From the NCBI GenBank assembly GCA_039819785.1, contig JBCBRH010000006.1, forward strand, positions 1-64,000: a DNA stretch of 64,000 nucleotides, read 5' to 3'. Each line of letters starts with the position of its first letter. Positions within the stretch are counted from its first letter, which is position 1. Of the stretch, positions 44,526 through 53,637 are shown one piece after another. The position numbers and the translations under genes were made by a program. The notes beneath the pieces were generated by a model that was given only the letters and a program-made list of their open reading frames with translations, searched no databases and was not told the DNA's origin. This DNA is from JBCBRD01 sp039819785 (GTDB lineage Bacteria > Pseudomonadota > Alphaproteobacteria > Rhizobiales > Hyphomicrobiaceae).

Positions 44526-45333
44526 CAAGGTTGGTTTGCTCCCAAATGCCCTCTCGGACTAAAAATGCGCCAGCCGCCGATTGCTCTGCGATGCGCTTCG
44601 AGGTGCCTTCACCTTGCGCCGGCGCGTGATTGTCGATGCGAACTTCAGCTGTAAAAACAGGCGCATGGTCTGGCCCTGTCCGGTTTAATTCAACATAGCG
44701 GGGTAGCGCCAACCCCTGTCCCTGAGCCCATTCCTGCAGACCAGTTTTCGCATCGACTGCGATGCTGGGTAGCCGATGCGTGTAAGGGTCCCAAAGCCGC
44801 CGCACCACACCGCGCGCCTTGTCGAATCCGGCATCAAGAAAAACGGCCGCCAAAACAGCTTCAATGGCATCGGCCAAAATCGTGTCGCGTCCACGTCCAC
44901 CGCCAGCCGCTTCGCTGTCCGACACCACAACGAACGCCCCAAGGTCGATATCCTTGGCAACCGCCGTACAGGCATCGCCACAAACAAGCCAGTTGAAACG
45001 GCGAGCCAGTTCGCCCTCACTTGCATCTGGAAACCGCTCGATAAGCAGTTCTGAGATCGCAAGGCCTAGAACCCGGTCGCCAAGAAACTCAAGCCGCTCA
45101 TTGTCACCGATGGCGGCTGCTGCACCCGAGCTTGCGCTCTTGCCTGATGCCCGCCGCGCCAATCGGCTGGGTTTGGGACCAGATCCACCAGTCGCCGAAC
45201 CTTTGGATAACGCCCGGCCTCGTACGCCCACCGTGACACTGGAGTGCGTCAGCGCGCGTTGCAGATAATCCTGGCGTTTGAATGTGTGACCCAAAGCCTT
45301 TTCCAGCTTTGGATGATTTCGCGATTTAAACAT
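44512..45333 (-). CDS. rnc: Ribonuclease III with an internal low-complexity insert
   Basis: 273 residues from ATG 45333 (a GTG at 45363 would add ten). N-terminal LEKALGHTFKRQDYLQRALTHSS, catalytic NERLEFLGDRVLGLAISELL, second acidic site DTILADAIEAVLAAVFLDAG, and a C-terminal double-stranded-RNA-binding domain (GLQEWAQGQGLALPRYVELN ... GEGTSKRIAEQSAA). Between THSS and NERLEFLGD there is an unusual stretch of about 40 residues (GVRGRALSKGSATGG ... SGKSASSGAAAAIGD), where most family members have about ten. Processes rRNA precursors and structured RNAs. 42 bp after lepB on the same strand; overlaps era. Confidence 0.94.
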   Translation of the reverse strand: MFKSRNHPKLEKALGHTFKRQDYLQRALTHSSVTVGVRGRALSKGSATGGSGPKPSRLARRASGKSASSGAAAAIGDNERLEFLGDRVLGLAISELLIERFPDASEGELARRFNWLVCGDACTAVAKDIDLGAFVVVSDSEAAGGGRGRDTILADAIEAVLAAVFLDAGFDKARGVVRRLWDPYTHRLPSIAVDAKTGLQEWAQGQGLALPRYVELNRTGPDHAPVFTAEVRIDNHAPAQGEGTSKRIAEQSAAGAFLVREGIWEQTNLDDKH

Positions 45334-45375
45334 CGGGCTTTCATAGAACGCCCTGCCAGTCACGAAAAGCCAACG

Positions 45376-46152
45376 TTACCTGACAAACGAGAAAAACCGG
45401 CCCCAGCGCACGTCAAATGGCCAAGTCCACGGGCTCGTCCACTCCAGCGCGCCTGGTTCATCCACCGCACCGGAGAAGAAGATGATCTCTGCCCGGCCGA
45501 TCAGGTTTTCATGCGGGACATAGCCCACGCCCCATAGAGCGCGCGAGTCTGTGGAATTGTCGCGGTTGTCACCCATCATGAAGTAATTGCCAGCCGGCAC
45601 GGTATAAGGCCCGACGTTGTCGAACGGCCCCTGCGAATCCGCGTCAAGAACCTTGTATGTGACGCCATTTGGAAGCGTTTCTGTATATTGCGGAATAGAA
45701 CGCCGCCGCCCCGTATCGCTCACGGTTTCAAAGTTACCATCGCGCGTCCGCGGGACTTCCTTCCCGTTGATGATCACAACCCCGCCACGCACGACGATCT
45801 CGTCACCAGGCAAACCAATCACGCGCTTAATATAATCGGTCTCCCGGTCCCGCGGCAGCTTGAAAACAACCACGTCGCCCCGGTCCGGCGTGCCCGAAAA
45901 GACCCGCGTCCCATCGCCAAACAGGTTCGGGCTGAACGGAAATGAAAACCGCGAGTAGCCATACGAAAGCTTGGAAACAAACAGATAATCACCCACCAGC
46001 AGTGTCGGCTTCATGGAGCCCGAAGGGATGTTGAACGGCTGATAGAAGAAGACCCGCACGACCATTGCGATAGCCAAGGCCTGGATCACGATCTTGATCG
46101 TTTCCCACCATCCGCTTTCCGCTGCGCGCTTGGCGTTCGTGCTTAAGCTCAT
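45376..46152 (-). CDS. lepB: Signal peptidase I
   Basis: 258 residues. One membrane anchor near residues 20-37 (IVIQALAIAMVVRVFFYQPF). The catalytic serine is Ser46 in NIPSGSMKPTLL; the general-base lysine is Lys109 in DYIKRVIGLPGDEI. Box E GNYFMMGDNRDNSTDSR is near residue 195. Removes signal peptides of exported proteins at the outer face of the inner membrane. The 340 bp upstream, before acpS, have no clear gene, so lepB may have its own promoter. Leads the lepB-rnc-era run. Confidence 0.96.
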   Translation of the reverse strand: MSLSTNAKRAAESGWWETIKIVIQALAIAMVVRVFFYQPFNIPSGSMKPTLLVGDYLFVSKLSYGYSRFSFPFSPNLFGDGTRVFSGTPDRGDVVVFKLPRDRETDYIKRVIGLPGDEIVVRGGVVIINGKEVPRTRDGNFETVSDTGRRRSIPQYTETLPNGVTYKVLDADSQGPFDNVGPYTVPAGNYFMMGDNRDNSTDSRALWGVGYVPHENLIGRAEIIFFSGAVDEPGALEWTSPWTWPFDVRWGRFFSFVR

Positions 46153-46492
46153 AAAGTGCTCCGAAAGAAAACCATTTCACTGGACGATCCAGAAACAGTC
46201 TCTTTTCCAAATATCTTGAGCGATCTATCACACGGATCGCCTGTATGTCCGTGGGCCTGCATGTCCGTTGGTATGGCTGAAACGCCAACACCTCGATCGG
46301 GCGGCCATACCGCCTGTGTGCCCAAACCAGCATCGCGTCGCGCTGGCTATAACCATTTTAACCACCCATCGCAATTGCGCGACACGCAAATCGGCAGGCA
46401 TCAACCCGATATCGCTGTAAAGTCGCCTCAGCGCCACGGCCCCGCCCAACCTGAGTGTTTCCGGCCCTATCCCGGCCAGCACGGCGTCATAA
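46153..46492. other. Gap between lepB and acpS
   Basis: 340 bp. A minus-strand frame begins inside the acpS end (46548) and runs to 46228 with an ATG overlapping the acpS stop region. It has no recognisable domain and its C-terminal part is Arg/Cys-rich, so I leave it uncalled. Probable promoter region for lepB. Confidence 0.4.
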
Positions 46493-46909
46493 TCAACGCC
46501 CATCATGTTTGAGAGGCAGCGCCGAGATGATGACAATCGCCTGGGCATGGGGGAAATCGTCGGTTAAGGTGAGATCGATCCGAGGTTCACAGCCCGTGGG
46601 CACCAAAACCTGAAGCCGCGTCAACGCACCACCTGTCAGATGCATGGTCGGGCGCCCGGATGGCAGGTTGATCACACCCATATGCCGCCAAGCTACACCT
46701 TTACGCATGCCGGTCCCCAAAGCCTTTGAACAGGCTTCTTTCGCAGCGAACCGCTTGGCATAGGTCGCAACCCGCGACACAGGCCTCCGCTCCGCCCGTG
46801 CCCGTTCCGCGTCGGTAAAAACCCGGTCCAGAAACCGACCCCCAAAGCGCTCCAGCGTCCTTTCAATCCGGCGGATATCAATCAGATCGTTACCCAGACC
46901 GAGGATCAT
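46493..46909 (-). CDS. acpS: Holo-[acyl-carrier-protein] synthase
   Basis: 138 residues. MILGLGNDLIDIRRIERTLE has the metal-binding Asp of AcpS (GxDxxxIxRI), and VATYAKRFAAKEACSKALGTGM holds the conserved FAAKEA motif. Transfers phosphopantetheine from CoA to apo-ACP. Starts overlapping the pdxJ stop (ATGA), and the pdxJ-acpS pair is a standard bacterial arrangement. Confidence 0.95.
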   Translation of the reverse strand: MILGLGNDLIDIRRIERTLERFGGRFLDRVFTDAERARAERRPVSRVATYAKRFAAKEACSKALGTGMRKGVAWRHMGVINLPSGRPTMHLTGGALTRLQVLVPTGCEPRIDLTLTDDFPHAQAIVIISALPLKHDGR

Positions 46910-47682
46910 GACAACGCAACCGAGAGCCGTCGGGCTTCCTCCATCATCACCCGCATATGGGTGACCGCCTCACCCAGTCCCAAAAACACAGCCTCGCCAA
47001 TCAGGAACTGGCCGATATTCAACTCAACCATTTCAGGCAGCGCGGCAATCGGGCCGACGGTGTTGAAGGTCAGCCCATGTCCGGCATGAACTTCAAGGCC
47101 CGCCTGATGTGCCAGCCGTGCTCCATCCTTTAACGCCGTAAGGCTGACCTTTAGCGCATCGGCGTCATCGGCCAACCCCGCTTCACAATAGGGTCCGGTG
47201 TGAAGCTCAACGATGTCGGCACCCAATTTCGCCGATGCCTCAATCGCCTGAGCATCAGGCGCAATAAACAATGACACGCGTATGCCGGCATCGCGCAATG
47301 CGCCAATCACCGGCTGCAGCAACGGCCCACCGGCCACAACATCAAGCCCGCCTTCGGTTGTGCGCTCCTCGCGCCGCTCAGGCACAAGGCAGCAGGCGTT
47401 CGGACGGGTCTTGAGTGCAATGGCCAGCATCTCATCGGTGGCGGCCATTTCGAAATTCAACGGCCGCGTGATCTCGGCCTTGAGGCGGGCAATGTCCGCA
47501 TCCCGAATATGCCGGCGATCCTCACGCAAGTGCGCCGTAATCCCGTCAGCACCGGCAGAAATCGCGATATGAGCAGCGCGCACGGGATCAGGGTGAGAGC
47601 CACCACGTGCGTTCCGAAGCGTTGCGACGTGATCGATGTTAACGCCCAGACGCAGCGGCAGGTCAGCTCTGGGCTGGGTCAT
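46906..47682 (-). CDS. pdxJ: Pyridoxine 5-phosphate synthase
   Basis: 258 residues from ATG 47682 (a TTG four codons earlier is unlikely). RLGVNIDHVATLRNARGGSH at the start, ITAHLREDRRHIRDADIARL, ACCLVPERREERTTEGGLDV near residue 105, and ELHTGPYCEAG later are diagnostic. Condenses 1-deoxyxylulose-5-phosphate with 3-amino-1-hydroxyacetone phosphate, giving pyridoxine phosphate for PLP enzymes such as those encoded by metY and the AlaC-type gene here. Starts 20 bp inside the DUF2062 gene end, with acpS overlapping its stop. Confidence 0.96.
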   Translation of the reverse strand: MTQPRADLPLRLGVNIDHVATLRNARGGSHPDPVRAAHIAISAGADGITAHLREDRRHIRDADIARLKAEITRPLNFEMAATDEMLAIALKTRPNACCLVPERREERTTEGGLDVVAGGPLLQPVIGALRDAGIRVSLFIAPDAQAIEASAKLGADIVELHTGPYCEAGLADDADALKVSLTALKDGARLAHQAGLEVHAGHGLTFNTVGPIAALPEMVELNIGQFLIGEAVFLGLGEAVTHMRVMMEEARRLSVALS

Positions 47683-48289
47683 AGGTGGCAACAAAATATC
47701 CCAATGGCCAATGGCTGGTCGTCGACGTCCGCCCTATGCGCCGCTGCTGATGAAGCTCAGCTGCCCGGCGACAGACGACATAGAAAACACCGGCGATAAG
47801 AAGTCCTACGGGAAGCGTGCCGAGTAGCATCGGCTCCCACAACGGCCAGATCACGCCGAAAGCAGCTGCGAACATATCAGGCGAGCCCTGGAAGAGGCTA
47901 TCGGAAAAGCGTGCAAGCTCAGCACTGATCTGAATATCGCCAAGCCCCGGCGGCATACCAAGCAGGTATGCACCCGTCGAGTAGGTAGCAGGCCAGACAA
48001 ACGCCCAGACGGCCGGGTTGCCAAATAACGTCCCGATCATAGCCGCTGCAAAACTGGCCTTAAGCAAAACAGCCAGAACCCCGGCCAGAACCATCTGCAC
48101 GCCAACCAGAGGCGTGATGGCAGCAAAAACGCCAATGGCACAGCCCAGCGCCAATTGGTGCGGCGTCGCAGGGACGCGCATCAGCCGAAGCAGAACGTAA
48201 CGGAGAGACCGATCCCAGCTTCGCCGTGGCCAGACCAGCACCCGTACACGTTCACCAATGGTCGGCGCTGTCCGCCGGTCAAATAGCAT
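47663..48289 (-). CDS. DUF2062 membrane protein
   Basis: 208 residues. The DUF2062 pattern RLMRVPATPHQLALGCAIGV starts near residue 36, followed by hydrophobic helices (FAAITPLVGVQMVLAGVLAV, MIGTLFGNPAVWAFVWPATY, LGTLPVGLLIAGVFYVV). Likely an inner-membrane protein with at least three spans. The domain has no proven function; in some bacteria it lies beside spoT or pdxJ as here. The start is 76 bp downstream of the spoT stop, and its 3-prime end overlaps pdxJ. Confidence 0.88.
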   Translation of the reverse strand: MLFDRRTAPTIGERVRVLVWPRRSWDRSLRYVLLRLMRVPATPHQLALGCAIGVFAAITPLVGVQMVLAGVLAVLLKASFAAAMIGTLFGNPAVWAFVWPATYSTGAYLLGMPPGLGDIQISAELARFSDSLFQGSPDMFAAAFGVIWPLWEPMLLGTLPVGLLIAGVFYVVCRRAAELHQQRRIGRTSTTSHWPLGYFVATYDPAQS

Positions 48290-48365
48290 TCAGTGAGCCC
48301 CCCAGCTCGAAGATACTATCATTGCCACCAATTCACACCGTTCATGTAGAGCCTAAACACGTCCC

Positions 48366-50645
48366 TCAGTCGAACACGCGTTCGGCTCGGCTGACAACGG
48401 TATCTGCCCTCAGAGACGTAATGATTTGGTTTAAGTGGTCAAGGTCCCACACCTCCAGATCAAGGTACATCTCAGTGAACTCAGGACCCCGGCTTATCAT
48501 CTTCAACGAGTCGATATTCCCATCACGTGCCCCGATAAGCTGGGCAATTTGAGCAAGGGTGCCGGGCTCATTCCTGGTCGTCACCCCCACCCTGGCCCGA
48601 AAACGCGTAGGATTCGCAGGATCTACGTCCCAGGCGACATCAATCCACTTTTCGTGCTCATAAGCCTTCAGTTTTGGTGAGTGGATCTGAAAGATGCGGA
48701 TTCCCTCATCCCGCGTCAAGACGCCCACAATACGGTCACCAGGAACAGCACCACCGTCTGCAAACCGGACCGGCAGATTGGGCTCCGTCCCTCGAATGGG
48801 CACCGCAGGCCCAATCATCTCACCATCAGGCGCCTCATCGTCTATCGAGCGCTTGAACTTGACGTGTCGCTCTCGGCCAAGGCTGAACCACCCTTCCTGA
48901 CCCTGAAATTGTACGTGCGCATGCCGATTCTTGGGCCGCGCGGCCTGGGCCTTACCCTGAAATGAGAGTTTCGCGTCCGGGTACATAGCCTTGACCACAT
49001 CAAGGACTGGCAACTCATTCCGGGCAACTTTCGCCATCACATCGTCAACCGAATGGATAGCATTCCCCAGCCGCGGCAGCGCCGAATGCAGGCACTCCTC
49101 ATTCAGCGCCAATCCATCGGCCTCTAAGGCTTGCGAGAGAAGATGGCGCCCCAGACCGCTAAACTGCTTCCGCACCGCATCACGCGCAGCCTTCCGGATG
49201 GCACTCCGCGCCCGCCCCGTGACCACGAAGGTCTCCCACGCTGGCGGCGGTGAGTGGGTGTCAGACGTCAACACCTCCACTTCATCGCCATTTCGAAGCC
49301 GCGTATCGACCGGCATGTGCCGCCCATTTACCGACGCCCCCACGGCTCGGCTTCCGATATCGGTATGAACCGCATAGGCAAAATCGAGCACCGTAGCCCC
49401 CCGCGGCAAGGCAATCAGATAGCCCTTCGGCGTAAAGCAGAACACCTGGTCCTGGAATAGCTCTAGCTTGGTATGCTCCAACACCTCTTGGGCATCCGCT
49501 CCCTCGATCAGAGATGCCACCATTCTTCGCAAACCGGCATAAGGGGAGGCATTCTCAAGCGCTTTGCTCACTTTCTGACCGTTGACGTCTTCAAGCGGCG
49601 CCACATCGTCTTTATACAGAACGTGGGCCGCAACGCCGTATTCAGCCACATCATGCATCTGCTGTGTTCGAAGCTGCAGTTCCACCCGCTGATAGCGGGG
49701 ACCGGCGACAGTTGTATGGATGGAGCGGTAACCGTTTCGCTTAGGCGTTGAGATATAATCCTTGAACCGGCCGGGGATCGTCTTCCACTCCTGATGGATG
49801 ATGCCCAGAACCCGGTAGCAATCCTCGATGGTGTCGACTACGACCCGGAACCCGTAGATATCGGAAAACTGCTCCAGGCTGATTTGCTTGGTGATCATCT
49901 TGCGCCACACCGAATAGGGTCGTTTTTCGCGCCCCGACACCTCGGCAAATAAGCCGTTCTGGGTCACCTTCGCCGTCAATATCTCGCAAATCTCATCGAC
50001 AAGACCTTGGTTTTTCGCGCGGATCGCCTCCAGGCGGCCGGTGACGGTCTTATAAGCTTCTGGTTCGAGCCAGCGGAACGCATGGTCCTCCAACTCATCA
50101 CGCAAAGCCTGCATGCCCATCCGTCCCGCAAGCGGCGCATAGATCTCAATGGTTTCCAGTGAGATGCGCTTTCGGCTGTCCGGTTTCATATGCTGCATCG
50201 TCCGCATGTTATGCAGACGGTCCGCCAGCTTGACGAGCAACACGCGAATATCGGTCGAAATCGCCACCAGCAGTTTTCGGAAATTTTCAGCTTGCTCGGC
50301 TTGCTTCGACACAAGGTCTAAGCGGCGGATCTTTGTCAGCCCATCCACCAGACCGCCGATTTCAGGCCCGAACATTTGATCGATCTCGGCACGCGTCGTC
50401 GGCGTATCCTCAATGACGTCGTGCAGCAGCGCGGTCGCAATCGTGGCATCGTCGAGCCTAAGGTCGGTCAGGATCGCCGCGACCTCCAGCGGATGCGAAA
50501 AGTAGGGGTCTCCCGACTTTCGCTTTTGCTGGCCGTGGGCTTTCATGGCGTACACATACGCCCGATTAAGCAGAGCCTCATCGGCGTCGGGATGATAGCT
50601 CAGAACGCGCTCGACAAGCTCGTACTGGCGCATCATCGTTCGCAT
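48366..50645 (-). CDS. spoT: Bifunctional (p)ppGpp synthetase/hydrolase (RSH)
   Basis: 759 residues. HD hydrolase domain from about residue 25 (YVYAMKAHGQQKRKSGDPYF, TALLHDVIEDTPTT), synthetase domain around 235-350 (RDYISTPKRNGYRSIHT-like KDYISTPKRNGYRSIHTTVA), TGS near 400 (VFCFTPKGYLIALPRGATVL), and C-terminal ACT (EPGTLAQIAQLIGARDGNID). Intact HDxxED and synthetase motifs indicate both activities, as is usual for the single RSH of alphaproteobacteria. Controls the stringent response. GGAGAT stands right before ATG 50645; ATGs at codons 4 and 5 are alternatives. A terminator separates it from rpoZ. Confidence 0.95.
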   Translation of the reverse strand: MRTMMRQYELVERVLSYHPDADEALLNRAYVYAMKAHGQQKRKSGDPYFSHPLEVAAILTDLRLDDATIATALLHDVIEDTPTTRAEIDQMFGPEIGGLVDGLTKIRRLDLVSKQAEQAENFRKLLVAISTDIRVLLVKLADRLHNMRTMQHMKPDSRKRISLETIEIYAPLAGRMGMQALRDELEDHAFRWLEPEAYKTVTGRLEAIRAKNQGLVDEICEILTAKVTQNGLFAEVSGREKRPYSVWRKMITKQISLEQFSDIYGFRVVVDTIEDCYRVLGIIHQEWKTIPGRFKDYISTPKRNGYRSIHTTVAGPRYQRVELQLRTQQMHDVAEYGVAAHVLYKDDVAPLEDVNGQKVSKALENASPYAGLRRMVASLIEGADAQEVLEHTKLELFQDQVFCFTPKGYLIALPRGATVLDFAYAVHTDIGSRAVGASVNGRHMPVDTRLRNGDEVEVLTSDTHSPPPAWETFVVTGRARSAIRKAARDAVRKQFSGLGRHLLSQALEADGLALNEECLHSALPRLGNAIHSVDDVMAKVARNELPVLDVVKAMYPDAKLSFQGKAQAARPKNRHAHVQFQGQEGWFSLGRERHVKFKRSIDDEAPDGEMIGPAVPIRGTEPNLPVRFADGGAVPGDRIVGVLTRDEGIRIFQIHSPKLKAYEHEKWIDVAWDVDPANPTRFRARVGVTTRNEPGTLAQIAQLIGARDGNIDSLKMISRGPEFTEMYLDLEVWDLDHLNQIITSLRADTVVSRAERVFD

Positions 50646-50848
50646 ATCTCCAGATTGACGCTCCAGACCCCTTCAAGGGGCGGGTGGTCTGAGCGTTCCG
50701 TAACCAAAAATCGCATGATCGGTATAGTCCGCGCACGCTAGGGGTTTGGCAATTCTATTTTTTTCACGCGCAGTGTCGACATCCGCAAAGATACCCCGCG
50801 GGGCCATGCGACTTGGTCAAAGACTTAAATAAACAAACGATGGACCGA

Positions 50849-50886
50849 CAAAAAAAGGCCGGCGCATAGACGCCGGCCTTTTTTGA
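50849..50886. terminator. Bidirectional intrinsic terminator after rpoZ
   Basis: Stem AAGGCCGGCG (50855-50864) / CGCCGGCCTT (50871-50880) with a six-base loop and T-runs on both sides. Lies 45 bp past the rpoZ stop on minus and isolates rpoZ from spoT. Confidence 0.92.
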
Positions 50887-50928
50887 ATTCCTGCCTGCCG
50901 ATCCGACAGACCGCCCTTGACGACGCTG

Positions 50929-51354
50929 TTAGCGGCTGCGATCTCGTGGCCCGTTTCCGCCTTGAGCGGACGGCTCGGTCGGCGTCATCGTTTCCAGCCC
51001 GCGCAGCAACTGTTCTTCTGTCAAAACATCGACAACCGTATCGCTGCCGTAATCGTCACGGCCGAGGATGGGGGTCCGACGTTCAACCGCGAGTGTTGGA
51101 GCCGCTGCAGCTTCGGGTTCGTCGACTTCGACGTTTTTCTGAAGGTCATGGATGAGACCTTCCTTCATATCTTCAGGCCCGATGGTCTGCTCGGCGATCT
51201 CGCGGAGCGCAATCACAGGGTTTTTGTCGTTATCTTCCTCAACAGTAATGGCACTGCCGCCGGAGATGTTGCGCGCCCGATGGGCGGCCAGCAGGACCAA
51301 TTCGAATCTGTTGGGGACTTTGTCCACACAGTCTTCAACTGTGACTCGAGCCAT
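50929..51354 (-). CDS. rpoZ: RNA polymerase omega subunit
   Basis: 141 residues. MARVTVEDCVDKVPNRFELV and LLAAHRARNISGGSAITVEE followed by DNDKNPVIALREIAEQTI are the standard omega core (residues 1-65). The remaining part is a charged, Ala/Glu/Arg-rich tail seen in alphaproteobacterial omegas. Helps beta-prime folding and takes part in ppGpp response with spoT next to it. Terminator follows directly. Confidence 0.96.
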   Translation of the reverse strand: MARVTVEDCVDKVPNRFELVLLAAHRARNISGGSAITVEEDNDKNPVIALREIAEQTIGPEDMKEGLIHDLQKNVEVDEPEAAAAPTLAVERRTPILGRDDYGSDTVVDVLTEEQLLRGLETMTPTEPSAQGGNGPRDRSR

Positions 51355-51922
51355 GTCGATCAGCCTTTCGAGGTCGGAATCCGGGAATGATCTGGGTGTA
51401 TGGCACAGACGGCAACCACACGCAAATAACCGGAATGATTACCTTCGCGTTCGGAACAAATTTGCGCGATGGGTCGTTTACCGCTCAGCGTTCACCGACA
51501 GAGTTACCCCCTGGCAATTTGGAAAATTGTTAAGTCTTCTCAAAATGGTTAGCGCCGGCCATTGAACTTCACAGTTTTGTTATGTATACACAGGTGCGGA
51601 AACAATTTCCTTCAGCATGCAGAGCAAATGCCTTCGGAGCGGCGCAATTGTCGCTCACCGCTGAGTGCACTGCAGTCGGTTCCTGCTGACATATGTCGCT
51701 CTTGATCTGGCGGTCTTCGATGGCCACCTTCCCGTGCAGAGGCAAAGGAATGCGTTCATCGCCAGTATCAGCCCGACCCGGCGCTTTTTTCGCCAGACTT
51801 TGACTGCCAACCCAGCCTTTGACTGCCAACTGTGACTGCATTCAAGCGTTCTCAAGCAACTAATGCAGCTTTTTTGACCACTGCTGGAAATATTTCCGGC
51901 CAATAATAGAACGGAATTCTTG
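51355..51922. other. Divergent intergenic region, rpoZ / NYN gene
   Basis: 568 bp. Frames such as 51569-51841 (minus) have no start signal or recognisable domain. The part before the NYN gene is AT-rich compared with the window. Nothing else seen. Confidence 0.45.
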
Positions 51923-52570
51923 ATGCCAATTAGTCAAAATGAGCGGGTAGCTCTATTTATTGATGGAGCAAACCTCTACGCGACTTCAAAGTCACTTGGT
52001 TTTGACATCGATTACAAGCGTTTACTTGGTTGGTTCGAGAAGCGCGGAAATCTTATTCGCGCGCTGTACTACACTGCGATTGCTGAAGATCAAGAATATT
52101 CATCCATTCGTCCGTTGATCGACTGGCTCGATTACAACGGCTACACGATGATTACTAAGCCGACCAAAGAATTCACTGACGCAGCCGGACGACGCAAAGT
52201 CAAAGGCAACATGGACATCGAGCTGACCGTCGACGCGATGCGCATGGCTGAAAATCTCGATCATATTGTATTGTTCTCCGGCGACGGCGATTTCCGCTCA
52301 ATGGTCGAAGCCATCCAACAGCGTGGCCGCCGCGTCAGCGTTGTTTCAACACTTCAAACCTCCCCACCCATGGTTGCCGACGAGTTGCGCAGACAGGCCG
52401 ATAATTTCATCGACCTGGCCGATCTTGAAAGTGCCGTCGGCAGAGAAGGTGGCAGAGCGCCTGCACGTGGCGATGGTCCCACGTCGCGACCCAGCCCGCG
52501 TAGCCGTCGAAACCCCGACGATGATCTGGACCTCCCAGAACCGGTCCCATTTGAAACAGATGAAGACTGA
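51923..52570 (+). CDS. NYN-domain (LabA/DUF88-type) putative RNase
   Basis: 215 residues from ATG 51923; a TTG one codon earlier is less likely. PIN-like NYN fold: VALFIDGANLYATSKSLGFD with the first Asp, KVKGNMDIELTVDAMRMAEN and HIVLFSGDGDFRSMVEAIQQ with further acidic residues, residues 10-125. The C-terminal tail is disordered and Arg/Pro/Asp-rich (RPSPRSRRNPDDDLDLPEPV). NYN proteins are metal-dependent ribonucleases in studied cases; the substrate here is unknown. Adjacent to the RNA-metabolism genes rpoZ and smpB in the wider block. A palindromic repeat follows the stop. Confidence 0.87.
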   Translation: MPISQNERVALFIDGANLYATSKSLGFDIDYKRLLGWFEKRGNLIRALYYTAIAEDQEYSSIRPLIDWLDYNGYTMITKPTKEFTDAAGRRKVKGNMDIELTVDAMRMAENLDHIVLFSGDGDFRSMVEAIQQRGRRVSVVSTLQTSPPMVADELRRQADNFIDLADLESAVGREGGRAPARGDGPTSRPSPRSRRNPDDDLDLPEPVPFETDED

Positions 52571-52660
52571 GCCCTACCCGCCGCTGCCCCGCGAGCGGCG
52601 GAGGGTGAACAGCCTCAGTGTTTCCGCTAAGATGTTCATGCCGTCGTTCCCGTCACGCCC

Positions 52661-52759
52661 AGAGCATGTTCAGGAAAAGTGTTTGCGGTTTTCCGTCCGG
52701 AACATGCTCCAAATCAAGAGCTTAAAGCCTGCTTTGCTGGTCCACGAAAAGCAGGCTCT
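52661..52759. repeat. Dispersed composite palindromic repeat, copy 3
   Basis: Module A AGAGCATGTTCAGGAAAAG to GTTTTCCGTCCGGAACATGCTC, spacer CAAATCAAGAGCTTA, then module B AAAGCCTGCTTTGCTGG to AAAAGCAGGCTCT. Same architecture as the copies at 7917 and 42150. Lies between the NYN gene and the uracil-DNA glycosylase gene. Confidence 0.92.
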
Positions 52760-52821
52760 AAATACTCTGGCGGTCCAAACAATCCTTGATCGCCCAGCAC
52801 CATCGTGCTCTGCCCCAAAGC

Positions 52822-53499
52822 ATGAAAACCCGCGCCCGAGCCACACCGCCTGAAGCCCCACTGAATTGCGATCTGTGCCCCCGGTTGTTCGCCTTCCGCA
52901 GCAGCTACGCGGACTGCGAGCCGACGTGGTTCAACGCCCCTGTCCCCTCATTCGGCCCACAATCCGCAGAGCTACTGATCGTCGGACTAGCACCCGGCCT
53001 AAAAGGGGCAAACCGGACAGGCAGGCCGTTCACCGGTGATTACGCAGGTGACCTCTTGTATGCGACACTGGCCCAGTACGGTTTTTCTAGCGGAACATAT
53101 TCAGCCCATATCGACGATAATCTTGAGCTGAAAAACTGCATGATCACGAACGCCGTGCGGTGCGTGCCGCCGCAGAACAAGCCGACACCGCTAGAAATCA
53201 AGACCTGTCGTCCGTTCTTCGAAAGCCGGATCGCCCAGTTACCCAACCTGAAGGTGCTTCTCGCCCTTGGCCGGATCGCCCACGATCAGGTCCTCGACAC
53301 TTTACAGATGCGCAAAAAGGATTTTCCTTTTGTGCACGCCGCTGTCCATGATGTGGTTCAACAGCAGGACGATGCGCCGCCGCGGGCATTCAAGCTCATC
53401 GATAGTTTTCACTGCTCCCGGTACAACACCAACACGGGCCGCCTCACCCCCGAAATGTTTCAAAATGTTTTTGCAAAAATCAAAAATCTGATCGCATAA
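52822..53499 (+). CDS. Family 5 uracil-DNA glycosylase (UdgB-like)
   Basis: 225 residues from ATG 52822 (the frame opens at 52786). Iron-sulfur ligands are suggested by NCDLCPRLFAF near residue 15 and NAVRCVPPQNKPTPLEIKTC near residue 115. Active-site motif A is GLAPGLKGANRTGRPFTGDY; motif B is SFHCSRYNTNTGRLT, as in family 5 (UDGb) rather than family 4. Removes uracil and some deaminated bases from DNA. The start codon has only a weak ribosome site. No operon partner; the next gene is 138 bp downstream. Confidence 0.9.
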   Translation: MKTRARATPPEAPLNCDLCPRLFAFRSSYADCEPTWFNAPVPSFGPQSAELLIVGLAPGLKGANRTGRPFTGDYAGDLLYATLAQYGFSSGTYSAHIDDNLELKNCMITNAVRCVPPQNKPTPLEIKTCRPFFESRIAQLPNLKVLLALGRIAHDQVLDTLQMRKKDFPFVHAAVHDVVQQQDDAPPRAFKLIDSFHCSRYNTNTGRLTPEMFQNVFAKIKNLIA

Positions 53500-53637
53500 C
53501 AAAGCGGGCTCACGCCGGGGTACGCGCCAGTTCTTTATGGTCGGCGGCCGGACCGCAAGGCATCGCCCGGCACATTGCAAAACGGCCCGCGATGATGGGC
53601 CCCAATCCCAGCGCCAGACAACATCGGATCTTCTGCC

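Noticed and set aside
46228..46548. Minus-strand frame between acpS and lepB with ATG overlapping the acpS end
   Set aside because: No recognisable domain; Arg/Cys/Trp-rich C-terminal half looks non-coding. Left as a gap, although the overlap makes it worth a conservation check.
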